Assembly: GCA_012510295.1 (NCBI GenBank)
Contig: JAAZID010000025.1
Coordinates: 1 to 15,518, forward strand
Direction of reading: 5' to 3'
Source of the DNA: Methanomicrobiales archaeon
GTDB taxonomy: Archaea; Halobacteriota; Methanomicrobia; Methanomicrobiales; Methanoculleaceae
DNA length: 15,518 nt
Shown: positions 7,837-14,848 of the stretch, piece by piece
Layout of the letters: the number at the start of each line of letters is the position of its first letter
How positions within the stretch are numbered: the first letter of the stretch is position 1
Notes under the pieces: model-generated
What the model was told of the DNA's origin: nothing
Seen by the model: only the letters and a program-made list of their open reading frames with translations
Database searches by the model: none
Made by a program: the position numbers and the translations under genes

Positions 7837-9119
7837 GCGATCTCCTTCATGTGCAGGCATCGTTTTTCGAGGGTATCCCTGGTGCCGATATCTCTACGAT
7901 AAAAGACGCGCCCGGAGACCGAGGATGCCGCTTTCTCGGCGATAGCCTCAGCCTCATCGAGGGTCGCACCTCTCCCGACGAACGCAAGCGCCCGCGATGT
8001 CAGGGTATAGAGCGCTCCATCCTGTTCTTTGACGTTTGCATAGTAAAGGAGGGCGCTGCCATAATCCCCGATGGTGAGAGGCTGATGCGCCACCGGGGCA
8101 TCAGGATAACCTTCGGGAACAAGATACTTGCAGACTGTCGCTTCATGGGCGAACATGACGCCCGATGATGCGAGATCTCCCTGTATGATATGGGTGACGA
8201 TCTCCGAGAAGTCCGACTCCAGGAGTGAGAGTACATTCATGGCTTCCGGATCCCCGAAGCGTGCGTTGAACTCGATAACTTTAGGCCCTTCGCGCGTATT
8301 CATGAACTGGCCGTAAAGGATCCCCCGGTACGGCGTTCCTTCCTCACGCATGGCCGCAACCGTCTCCTCCATGATCCTGAGCGCTTCCCTGTAGTCAGAT
8401 CGGGAGACAAAAGGGAGCATATGGTCGGCCATGGAGTACGAACCCATCCCACCTGTGTTCGGTCCAACATCCCCCTCATACGCGCGTTTATGGTCCTGGA
8501 CGAGAGGCATGGGCACCAGGTGGTTGCCGTCGACGAATGCCTGGAGGGTGAACTCCTCCCCGATCAGTCGCTCCTCCAGGACAACATCTCCGCCGATCTG
8601 CTCGATGTACTCGATCGCTCCTGCCGCATCGACGTGCTCACCCATGATCCGCACGCCCTTTCCGCCGGTGAGCCCGATGGGCTTGATTGCAAGATCTCCG
8701 CCGTAGTCCTCAATGAACCGGCGCGCCTCCTCCGGGTCATGGCAGACACGATACTCCGGACAGCCTGCGATACCATGCCGCTCCATCAACCGGCGACAGA
8801 ACGCCTTATCGGTCTCGATCCGGGCTGCCGCACGGGTCGGCCCCACACAGGGTATCCCCGCTGCCTCAAGGTGATCGACGATGCCGGCCTCAAGAGGCGC
8901 CTCCGGTCCGATGACGGCAGCGTCAAGCTCGTTCTCGGTGGCAAATCTCACAATCTCCGGAATACTAGTGATCTTCTTGAGGAGCACCCGCTCCGCGACC
9001 CGTGCTATCCCGGGGTTTTTCTGTGCCATTACAGAAAATATCTTCACGCCACTGTTGCAGGAAAGCGCCCTGGTGATCGCATGCTCCCTGCCACCACCAC
9101 CTACAACGAGAATTTTCAT
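7833..9119 (-). CDS. purD: Phosphoribosylamine-glycine ligase (GAR synthetase)
   Basis: A 428-residue ATP-grasp enzyme of purine synthesis. It condenses phosphoribosylamine with glycine using ATP. The N-terminal domain starts [15 protein letters not shown] (1-15). Further signatures are [10 protein letters not shown] (71-80), [20 protein letters not shown] (208-227) and the metal-binding [12 protein letters not shown] (283-294). Length is typical and the C-terminal domain appears complete. The ATG start at 9119 is clear from the family, although no good ribosome site precedes it. The 31-nt gap after pyrE contains a T6 run (9147-9142, minus sense), so some transcripts may stop before purD. The stop overlaps the argF start by 4 nt (ATGA). 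Confidence 0.97.
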   Translation of the reverse strand: MKILVVGGGGREHAITRALSCNSGVKIFSVMAQKNPGIARVAERVLLKKITSIPEIVRFATENELDAAVIGPEAPLEAGIVDHLEAAGIPCVGPTRAAARIETDKAFCRRLMERHGIAGCPEYRVCHDPEEARRFIEDYGGDLAIKPIGLTGGKGVRIMGEHVDAAGAIEYIEQIGGDVVLEERLIGEEFTLQAFVDGNHLVPMPLVQDHKRAYEGDVGPNTGGMGSYSMADHMLPFVSRSDYREALRIMEETVAAMREEGTPYRGILYGQFMNTREGPKVIEFNARFGDPEAMNVLSLLESDFSEIVTHIIQGDLASSGVMFAHEATVCKYLVPEGYPDAPVAHQPLTIGDYGSALLYYANVKEQDGALYTLTSRALAFVGRGATLDEAEAIAEKAASSVSGRVFYRRDIGTRDTLEKRCLHMKEIA

Positions 9120-9150
9120 GTCTATCTATTTGCCCGCTTCTAAAAAATGC

Positions 9151-9663
9151 TTATCCGTTCAGCAGCTCACCGACCCGCACAAGTGCCGAGAGTGATGCGC
9201 CTTTCTTCGCCAGTGTATCGCCTGCACCTGCCTCCCGGTCTACGACGGTCACCACCCGGTCGACACGCGCGCCCGCCGCCCGCAGGGCTTCAAGGCCGTA
9301 GAGAGCGCTTCCCCCGGATGTGGTCACATCCTCGACCAGGAGCACATCCCTGCCGCTCACATCACCGATGATCGCTCCGGCTTTGCCGTGATCTTTCTCC
9401 TCCTTTCTGACGATCGCATACGGCCTTCCGCTTGCAAGCGAGACGGCGACGGCGATCGGCACGGCACCGACCGCCACACCGGCTACCATCTCAAACTCCC
9501 AGGTGCTGGCAATGGCCTTTCCTATCGCCGCAAGTACGGCGGGGTTTGTGGTCGCCACCTTGATGTCGATGTAGTAGGTACTCCGGACCCCCGATGCAAG
9601 GAGGAAATCCCCAAACTCGATGGCTCCACTCTCAAGTAGCAATGTTGCGATTGGGTTTACCAT
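9151..9663 (-). CDS. pyrE: Orotate phosphoribosyltransferase
   Basis: A 170-residue type I phosphoribosyltransferase. It converts orotate and PRPP to orotidine 5'-monophosphate in pyrimidine synthesis. The PRPP-binding motif is VLLVEDVTTSGGS (107-119). The flexible catalytic loop is around RKEEKDHGKAGAIIG (86-100) and the substrate-binding GVRSTYYIDIKVATTNP is at 25-41. The length fits the short archaeal PyrE type. The ATG lies inside the end of carS (7-nt overlap), with GGAG about 12 nt upstream. Because this enzyme leads to CTP, its coupling to carS, which consumes CTP, is sensible, although the co-location may be chance. Confidence 0.96.
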   Translation of the reverse strand: MVNPIATLLLESGAIEFGDFLLASGVRSTYYIDIKVATTNPAVLAAIGKAIASTWEFEMVAGVAVGAVPIAVAVSLASGRPYAIVRKEEKDHGKAGAIIGDVSGRDVLLVEDVTTSGGSALYGLEALRAAGARVDRVVTVVDREAGAGDTLAKKGASLSALVRVGELLNG

Positions 9664-10220
9664 GGTACTTCTTTTACTCCGATGTAGTAACCGATAATGT
9701 TCACCACTCGGTGAAGGAGTGGTGTGATGATGACGATCCAGGCCGCGATGGGTAAAGTAATATTCTCAAACAACCACTGGGGGCAAACCAGGAGGATGAG
9801 AAGGAAAGAACCTATAACCAGATCGTACTGGTCGGCCAGGGGCCAGGACTCACCTCGCTCTTTACCAAGCCTCCGCTTGAAGAAACTCTTCGCGAGGTCG
9901 CCCAGGAGCGCGCCTGTCGCAAGCAGTATAACTGAGAGGAACGTATGCTGAGGGAGTACGGTCAGATTGAATGAGGATTGGGCCCAGATCTCGATGAAAC
10001 CCACAAGTACTCCACAGAGCACGCCGCCGAAGAATCCCCGGTATGTCTTACCGTCGCCGAAGATCCTTCTACCATCACCACACCCTCTCCCGAAGTCGAT
10101 GGGCGTTCCGCCCCCGAGGGCTGCAGCTGCTGAGTTCGGCACGTATGCCGGGATCATGATCCACAGCGCTGCAAGCAGCGAAAAGATCCAGTATCCTACA
10201 ACAGTATTCTCAAGCGTCAA
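9657..10220 (-). CDS. carS: CDP-archaeol synthase (CDP-2,3-bis-O-geranylgeranyl-sn-glycerol synthase)
   Basis: A 187-residue membrane protein that activates the archaeal diether lipid core with CTP, making the CDP-archaeol precursor of polar lipids. Visible family motifs are AYVPNSAAAALGGGTPIDFG (25-44), GDGKTYRGFFGG (55-66) and LLGDLAKSFFKRRLGKERGE (104-123), with Asp and Lys residues typical of CTP and metal binding. About five membrane segments are seen. The proposed start is TTG at 10220, the only suitable codon ahead of the first membrane segment. A TATA-like motif lies 20-25 nt upstream, so the mRNA is probably leaderless. It is the first gene of the carS-pyrE-purD-argF cluster and divergent from the tes-like gene. 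An alternative exact start cannot be excluded. Confidence 0.92.
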   Translation of the reverse strand: MTLENTVVGYWIFSLLAALWIMIPAYVPNSAAAALGGGTPIDFGRGCGDGRRIFGDGKTYRGFFGGVLCGVLVGFIEIWAQSSFNLTVLPQHTFLSVILLATGALLGDLAKSFFKRRLGKERGESWPLADQYDLVIGSFLLILLVCPQWLFENITLPIAAWIVIITPLLHRVVNIIGYYIGVKEVPW

Positions 10221-10235
10221 TATTCAGTACAATCA

Positions 10236-10248
10236 GTAATTATAAAGA
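10236..10248. promoter_or_regulatory. Shared AT-rich promoter between carS and the tes-like gene
   Basis: GTAATTATAAAGA reads as a TATA-type box on both strands (TTTATAATTAC on minus). Towards carS it is about 20 nt from the TTG at 10220. Towards tes it would start transcription near 10267, about 33 nt before the ATG at 10300. The gap between the two genes is only 79 nt, so both promoters must overlap here. Confidence 0.5.
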
Positions 10249-10263
10249 TTAAAGTGTCGAAAT

Positions 10264-10299
10264 ATGAATTACGAAAAAATGATGGGCATAGGTGAATGA
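10264..10299 (+). other. Possible 11-codon leader ORF ahead of the tes-like gene
   Basis: The ATG at 10264 opens MNYEKMMGIGE and ends with TGA at 10297-10299, immediately next to the ATG of the main gene and in the same frame. The ribosome site of the main gene (GGTGA, 10291-10295) lies inside it. The expected transcription start (about 10267, uncertain by a few nt) is close to its ATG. It may be translated as a leader peptide or be chance. Confidence 0.25.
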
Positions 10300-11772
10300 A
10301 TGCTGATAAAAAAGACTAAGAGCCTCTGTCCTACGTGCGGTAGCGTGCTTGACGCCGATATCGTCGAGGAGGAGGGGAAGGTCTGGGTGGTCCGTACCTG
10401 CCCGGATCACGGCACGTACCGCGCCCTTTACTGGTCAGACGCAGAGATGTACCGGAGGTTTGATGCTTTTGAGTGTATTGGGAGTGGGATATCAAACCCC
10501 CATACGGCCGCTTCACCGGCCGGATGCCCGAATGATTGCGGCATCTGTCCGAATCACCGGTCAATGACGCTGCTTGCCAATATCGACCTGACAAACCGGT
10601 GTAACCTTAACTGTGATTTTTGTTTTGCAAATGCACGGGCATGCGGCTACGTCTATGAACCTACCTTCGATCAGGTTGTCGATATGATGCGCATGCTACG
10701 CGCAGAAAGGCCTGTGCCGGTCCCCGCCGTCCAGTTCTCCGGCGGTGAACCGACGATGCGCGATGATCTCCCGGAACTTGTCAGGAAAGCAAAGGAACTT
10801 GGAATCTACCAGGTGCAGGTTGCGACAAATGGCCTTCGCATTGCGCAGGATCCTGGTTATATCGCCGAATTGAAGGAGGCCGGACTCTCGTCTGTCTACC
10901 TGCACTTCGACGGAGTTACCCGGGAGACCAACTCAAAGCTCGCAAGTGACCGGCGCGCCATAGCAAGCTGCGAGAAGATCGGTATGGGAGTGATTCTGGT
11001 ACCTACAGTCATCAACGGTAGAAACGACCATGAAGTGGGTGCCATCATCAAGTATGCCGCTGAACATATCGAGACCGTCAGGGGTGTCAACTTCCAGCCG
11101 GTTGCGTTCACCGGGGCTGCAAGCGAGGATGATATCCGGAAAGAGCGCATCACCATCCCGGAACTTGCAGATAAGATCGAGGAGCAGACAGACGGCATAA
11201 TCAAGAAAGATTACTTCTACCCGGTACCCTGTGTAGTCCCGATATCGAGACTGGTTGAGGCATATACCGGCAAACCCCAGGTTATGTTTACCACGCACCA
11301 GCACTGTGGTGCGGCGACCTACGCCTTCGTCACCGATGAGGGAATGGTCCCGGTCAACAGGATGCTGGATGTCGACGCCTTCTTTGAGTCGGTCGATAAA
11401 ATGGCGACAAAACTTGCGAAGGGTGGATCGATCAATAAATACATGACTCTCGTCGAGGGTATCAAGGATCTCTATAGCTCTACAAGAAATGTGGAGCAGA
11501 AGAATACGGCGGAATTTTCGAAATTAATCGGTAAAACCCTCCTTTCGCAGGACTTCGAGGCACTACAGGAGTTCCATTGGAACGCTCTCTTCATCGGCAC
11601 GATGCATTTCATGGACTGTCATAACTATGACCTTTCACGGGTGCAGCGGTGCTGTATTCACTATGCGACTCCCGATGGTCGCCTGATCCCGTTCTGCACT
11701 TATAACAGCGGCCCGGTCTACCGGGAGAAGGTCTGGAAAGCTTTCGCTCAACCTCAAGAAAAGGAGTCGTAA
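10300..11772 (+). CDS. tes: Radical SAM protein of the tetraether lipid synthase (Tes, MJ0619-like) family
   Basis: A 490-residue protein. The radical SAM cluster motif is NRCNLNCDFC (Cys101, 105, 108), followed by the GGEPTMRDDLPEL segment (148-160) and a TIM-barrel-type middle region. N-terminal CPTC (10-13) with Cys34 resembles a rubredoxin-like site. GCPNDCGIC (Cys76, 80, 83) and C-terminal Cys311, 336, 440, 451, 452 and 466 supply ligands for auxiliary clusters. This matches the known makeup of the MJ0619 enzyme (three 4Fe-4S clusters plus one rubredoxin-like iron), which joins two archaeol chains into a tetraether. The start at 10300 has GGTGA four nt upstream. Its divergence from carS strengthens a lipid role. 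MJ0619 was earlier proposed as a pterin methylase, and untested paralogues exist, so the exact reaction is inferred. Confidence 0.85.
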   Translation: MLIKKTKSLCPTCGSVLDADIVEEEGKVWVVRTCPDHGTYRALYWSDAEMYRRFDAFECIGSGISNPHTAASPAGCPNDCGICPNHRSMTLLANIDLTNRCNLNCDFCFANARACGYVYEPTFDQVVDMMRMLRAERPVPVPAVQFSGGEPTMRDDLPELVRKAKELGIYQVQVATNGLRIAQDPGYIAELKEAGLSSVYLHFDGVTRETNSKLASDRRAIASCEKIGMGVILVPTVINGRNDHEVGAIIKYAAEHIETVRGVNFQPVAFTGAASEDDIRKERITIPELADKIEEQTDGIIKKDYFYPVPCVVPISRLVEAYTGKPQVMFTTHQHCGAATYAFVTDEGMVPVNRMLDVDAFFESVDKMATKLAKGGSINKYMTLVEGIKDLYSSTRNVEQKNTAEFSKLIGKTLLSQDFEALQEFHWNALFIGTMHFMDCHNYDLSRVQRCCIHYATPDGRLIPFCTYNSGPVYREKVWKAFAQPQEKES

Positions 11773-11814
11773 CCCGTCACGCGCCGGGGATGAGATCCTG
11801 TGACCCCTCCCTCA

Positions 11815-11830
11815 ATAATTTTCCTTCTCC
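11815..11830 (+). terminator. Pyrimidine-rich stretch, possible terminator of the tes-like gene
   Basis: ATAATTTTCCTTCTCC lies about 45 nt after the stop. It is T/C-rich as in weak archaeal terminators. A 10-bp palindrome GTGGCGCCAC (11883-11892) abuts the stop of the convergent gene and could serve that transcript. Confidence 0.25.
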
Positions 11831-11892
11831 CCCGGGCCTGGAGATATCCCTGACTGGAGTTAGCGCTGGTGGTATGCCTTTTGTGGCGCCAC

Positions 11893-12831
11893 TCATGGAA
11901 ACGGAAGTTCATACCCCTCGCTGTTCTGGATAGCGAGCGCGGCGATTGCAAGATCCTGTATGGCAAGCCCTGTGGAGTCAAATATTGTTATAGCGTCAGG
12001 AGATGACCGCTTCTTCTTCCCGATGACGACCTCACCGAGGGTTCCTGCAATCCGGTCGGGGTTGTAACGACCGGTGCTTATCGGTACATTGATCTCGCCG
12101 GAATGGATAGCCTGGCTACGATCATCGACGAATACCTCAGCCTTTTGCAGAAGCACAGGATCCAGTTCCTGTTTGCCGGGCGCGTCGGCGCCGATCGCGT
12201 TGATATGCGTTCCTTCATGGATCCACTCCGCCATCACGAGCGGCGTCGTCGAGGGTGTGGCCGTGGTCAGCACATCACAGTCACATGCATGCTCAATTGA
12301 GACGCTCCGGGCGCTGTAATCTGCATAACGGGATGCAAGCGCCTCCGCACTCTTCGCTGTCCTGCTCCAGACCCTGATCTCCTCAACCGTGAGTGCCGCA
12401 ACCGTCGCATCGATCAGGGCCTCGGTCTGTCGCCCGGCCCCTATGACTCCGAGGGTGATGGCTTGCCGGGGTGCGAGGTATTTTGCTGCCACGGCACCTG
12501 CCGCCCCGGTTCGCATAGCCGTAAGTTCGGTGGCGTTGATGATCGCCTCCGGTGCACCGGTCTCCACATCGATGAGCACAGTGAGTGCCATGACGGTAGG
12601 AAGACCCCGGGCCCGGTTATGCGGGTTGACGTTGACGATCTTGACCCCCGCAAGCCCGGGTTTCGGGAGGTATGCAGGCATTGTCCGGAAATCACCGCTC
12701 CGAACGAGTGCCACGTAGATCTTCGGCGGCATCCGGCAGTCTCCTCTCCCATGCTCCGCAAACACCGCCTCGATAGCCCGGTTTACCTCGGGGTAAGGCG
12801 GGTATCCGGAATGGACCGGGTAATACATCAT
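11893..12831 (-). CDS. Alanine dehydrogenase / ornithine cyclodeaminase family enzyme
   Basis: A 312-residue NAD(P)-dependent protein of the ornithine cyclodeaminase/mu-crystallin superfamily. The Rossmann loop is LGVIGAGRQTEA (127-138). GVKIVNVNPHN (62-72) holds the conserved Lys of the active site. MRTGAAGAVAAKYLA (106-120), GADAPGKQELDP (214-225) and HSGEINVPISTG (243-254) are family blocks. GADAPGKQELD instead of the GGDCPGKTEL-type sequence of ornithine cyclodeaminase favours the archaeal alanine dehydrogenase branch, which interconverts pyruvate plus ammonia and alanine. The substrate is still not certain. The start is the ATG at 12831 (or the next codon, also ATG) with AGGTG about 9 nt upstream. 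The gene stands alone, convergent with the tes-like gene. Confidence 0.82.
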   Translation of the reverse strand: MMYYPVHSGYPPYPEVNRAIEAVFAEHGRGDCRMPPKIYVALVRSGDFRTMPAYLPKPGLAGVKIVNVNPHNRARGLPTVMALTVLIDVETGAPEAIINATELTAMRTGAAGAVAAKYLAPRQAITLGVIGAGRQTEALIDATVAALTVEEIRVWSRTAKSAEALASRYADYSARSVSIEHACDCDVLTTATPSTTPLVMAEWIHEGTHINAIGADAPGKQELDPVLLQKAEVFVDDRSQAIHSGEINVPISTGRYNPDRIAGTLGEVVIGKKKRSSPDAITIFDSTGLAIQDLAIAALAIQNSEGYELPFP

Positions 12832-13245
12832 GCGTAGAACACCTTGTGATTACCTGAATGAGGCATGTGCGGCCATATCTCTGCTGGGATACTAGCATAA
12901 TACATACGACCCCTCTCCGGTCCACCAGAGGGATTAACCTATTGGTGCGAATGGGGTCTGATGGCAAACTTCCCGGTTGTCAGTGAACAAATAGTTTTGA
13001 GGTATTAGATCAGGGGTCGCTCTGCCCGGTCGGGGAAGGGTGATCCTTTGAGAGCAGCAGGGAGACACCATGGCCGCAGGTGCGGCCTGTGGTGCATTCT
13101 GGGTTCCGGGTGCACGGGTTGGGCGGCGCGCAGGCGATCCCTGAAGTACTTCACCTGGCGTTCATGAGCGAGTATTTTCACAGTAAACGGTACATGCTGA
13201 ACGATATTTCCTTTACTCCGGTATACATCTCCGGTTTATTTCGGA
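12832..13245. other. Intergenic region without a recognisable gene
   Basis: Together with 13255-13860 this is about 1 kb without a confident gene. An open frame of 62 codons (13080-13268, plus) lacks a ribosome site and any recognisable motif. 12870-13000 is moderately AT-rich. I see no tRNA, CRISPR array or transposase remnant here. Confidence 0.5.
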
Positions 13246-13254
13246 ATATTTATA
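13244..13254 (+). promoter_or_regulatory. Good TATA box with no clear target gene
   Basis: GAATATTTATA fits the archaeal TATA consensus well and stands in an AT-rich patch. Transcription would start near 13275, just before an ATG at 13281. It may serve the weak ORF described next or a noncoding RNA. Confidence 0.45.
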
Positions 13255-13280
13255 CGAAGCATGGCTGACTCCTCATTAGC

Positions 13281-13754
13281 ATGAATGTCCGGCGGGCGTG
13301 GCCGACCACGTATGGACGGAGACCAGGAGTCCCCCGGACGGATCAGGAACGTAACATGGGTGACGTGGAGACTCCCTTTCTCGGTCATGAGGTCCGGTAC
13401 TCTCCCTGGGCAGCGGAACGTGTGGTTCCTATCTCCGGGGAGGAGGAATCAGGTATCAGAGATACCAGCATCGTTACGAAAGGGAGAACCCTTCGCATGG
13501 CCGCTCTTCTTCCATCGGTGAGGAGATTGGCCACCCGGCCACTGGAGACCTCCGATCGGGGTTCGATCCCACATACACCAGGAAACCCGGGTATGAGATC
13601 ACTGATCGCCGATCCCTCATGTATCCTCCGCGATAGGTCGAGCTGGATCCAGTATGGCACGTACGGGAAAAACTCATCGAGACGAGTAGGGTGGGAACAC
13701 ATCCCCGGGTGGAACATGGCCCGGGAGCAGCAGGGGCACGGGATGCCGTATTAA
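13281..13754 (+). CDS. Questionable 157-codon ORF
   Basis: The predicted protein starts MNVRRAWPTTYGRRPGVPRT and is rich in Arg, Pro, Gly and Ser, with no domain, membrane segment or Cys pattern that I recognise. Third-position GC looks lower and less regular than in neighbouring genes, and overlapping frames on both strands are also open, which is typical of chance ORFs in GC-rich DNA. In its favour, a strong TATA box sits about 30 nt before the ATG, as expected for a leaderless mRNA. It could instead mark a noncoding transcript or the decayed remains of a gene. Confidence 0.2.
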   Translation: MNVRRAWPTTYGRRPGVPRTDQERNMGDVETPFLGHEVRYSPWAAERVVPISGEEESGIRDTSIVTKGRTLRMAALLPSVRRLATRPLETSDRGSIPHTPGNPGMRSLIADPSCILRDRSSWIQYGTYGKNSSRRVGWEHIPGWNMAREQQGHGMPY

Positions 13755-13860
13755 GGACCGACGATCCGCTCCTGTAGCGAAGGTACGGTCGTCGACGCCT
13801 GCTCTAACCGGTATTGCCCGGGACGACCGCGCACTCTCACATACGCACGCCACACTTCTG

Positions 13861-14322
13861 ATGGTTGCCCTCACCATCATCCTCGCCGCCCTCGTTCTGC
13901 TGATGCTGCTCGGGATGATCCCCACCTGGTCGTGGGCGGAGCCTGCACAGCCGCCGATCATCATCACCGATATCCTCCACACCAGCACCGAGACCGGGAA
14001 ACTGACGTACGCAAGCCGGGTCTTCCTCCTCAACAACGGTAGCGCGACCTACAAGAACGATGACCTGAAGGCAGCTTTTTATAAAAACGATCAACCGATC
14101 GTCACCGTCGAGACTCTGAATGGCCATCTCCTCATCCCGTCGCACCACTACGGGGTGCGGTATATCCAGGGGGAGGGGTGCCGTGACATATACTGGAACC
14201 CCGGTGAGGAGATGGAGGTGGATCTCTCTGATCGCACTTTCAGTCCCGGCGAAAAGGTAACTGTGAAGATCATAGACAAAAAGACCCGGAAGGTGATCTC
14301 CGAGTACACGGTGATAGCATGA
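13861..14322 (+). CDS. Archaeal type IV pilin-like protein (N-terminus probably extends upstream)
   Basis: From the ATG at 13861 the product has 153 residues: a hydrophobic segment (MVALTIILAALVLLMLLGMI), then a beta-rich domain with VFLLNNGSATYKNDDLKAAF (58-77), ETLNGHLLIPSHHYGV, YWNPGEEMEVDLSDRTFSPG and a C-terminal KVISEYTV strand. This pattern is common in methanogen proteins annotated as type IV pilin N-terminal domain proteins. In that family the hydrophobic helix is preceded by a basic leader and a D-x-A-[VL]-S-x motif. The frame upstream here reads ARDDRALSHTHATLL directly into this helix, so the real N-terminus is likely longer. No ATG, GTG or TTG exists in frame before 13861 back to the stop at 13687; ATT at 13813 is the best rare-start candidate. 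Surface or pseudoperiplasmic location is expected. Confidence 0.7.
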   Translation: MVALTIILAALVLLMLLGMIPTWSWAEPAQPPIIITDILHTSTETGKLTYASRVFLLNNGSATYKNDDLKAAFYKNDQPIVTVETLNGHLLIPSHHYGVRYIQGEGCRDIYWNPGEEMEVDLSDRTFSPGEKVTVKIIDKKTRKVISEYTVIA

Positions 14323-14374
14323 GGAGACTGTCTCATAGACCATGTATTTCTGTTAGCACGCCTCTAATCTCTTT

Positions 14375-14848
14375 ATGTTTAAAGCGGTACTTGTAGCGGT
14401 GGACGGGTCTGCGATCAGTCACCGGGCGCTTGAAGAGGCACTGGATGTCGCCAGCGCCATGCAGGCTTCCGTGCATGCCGTGCATGTCGTCCAGACAGGT
14501 GTATACCCGACTATGGTTCTCAATAGCCTTGAGCCCCCCGACATCGCCCAACAGGCGGTTCTCGATTCGCTCGAGCGCGAGGCCGACGAGATCCTTGCTG
14601 ATACAGAGCAACGGGCTGCCGCCGCCGGCCTCCGGATAACCCCACACAAGCGCTGGGGCCACCCGGGAGCAGAGATCACCGCACTGGCGCAGGAACTCGG
14701 TGCCGACCTGACCGTGGTCGGGTCACACGGCAGGGGCCGGCTCGACCGTTTCTTCCTCGGGAGCGTCAGTTCCTATGTCGTCGATCACGCGACATCGACG
14801 GTCATGGTTGTCCGGACCACCCTGACCGAACGAGACCGCGAGCAATGA
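14375..14848 (+). CDS. Universal stress protein (UspA family)
   Basis: A 157-residue protein of the usual single-domain length. It starts MFKAVLVAVDGSAISHRALE, the family opening with the ATP-contacting Asp in VDGS. The C-terminal nucleotide-binding signature G-x2-G-x9-G-S is intact: GSHGRGRLDRFFLGS, followed by SSYVVDHATSTVMVV. Members with this motif bind ATP and support survival under stress; the particular role here is unknown. No ribosome site precedes the ATG at 14375, and a weak AT-rich motif (TGTATTTC, about 14344-14351) lies about 25-30 nt upstream, suggesting a leaderless mRNA. The last 47 nt overlap the end of the convergent DUF99 gene. Confidence 0.94.
   Translation: MFKAVLVAVDGSAISHRALEEALDVASAMQASVHAVHVVQTGVYPTMVLNSLEPPDIAQQAVLDSLEREADEILADTEQRAAAAGLRITPHKRWGHPGAEITALAQELGADLTVVGSHGRGRLDRFFLGSVSSYVVDHATSTVMVVRTTLTERDREQ

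Noticed and set aside
10297..10299. TGA ahead of the tes-like gene as a selenocysteine or read-through codon
   Set aside because: A good ribosome site (GGTGA) and an ATG directly follow, so an ordinary stop is the simplest reading, and no SECIS-like element was recognised.
13556..13578. tRNA-like T-arm sequence CGGGGTTCGATCCCACA followed by ACACCA
   Set aside because: Only three of the five T-stem pairs form with standard loop spacing, no matching acceptor 5' half or D-arm lies at tRNA distance upstream, and it falls in a spacer with other open frames. Treated as chance similarity.
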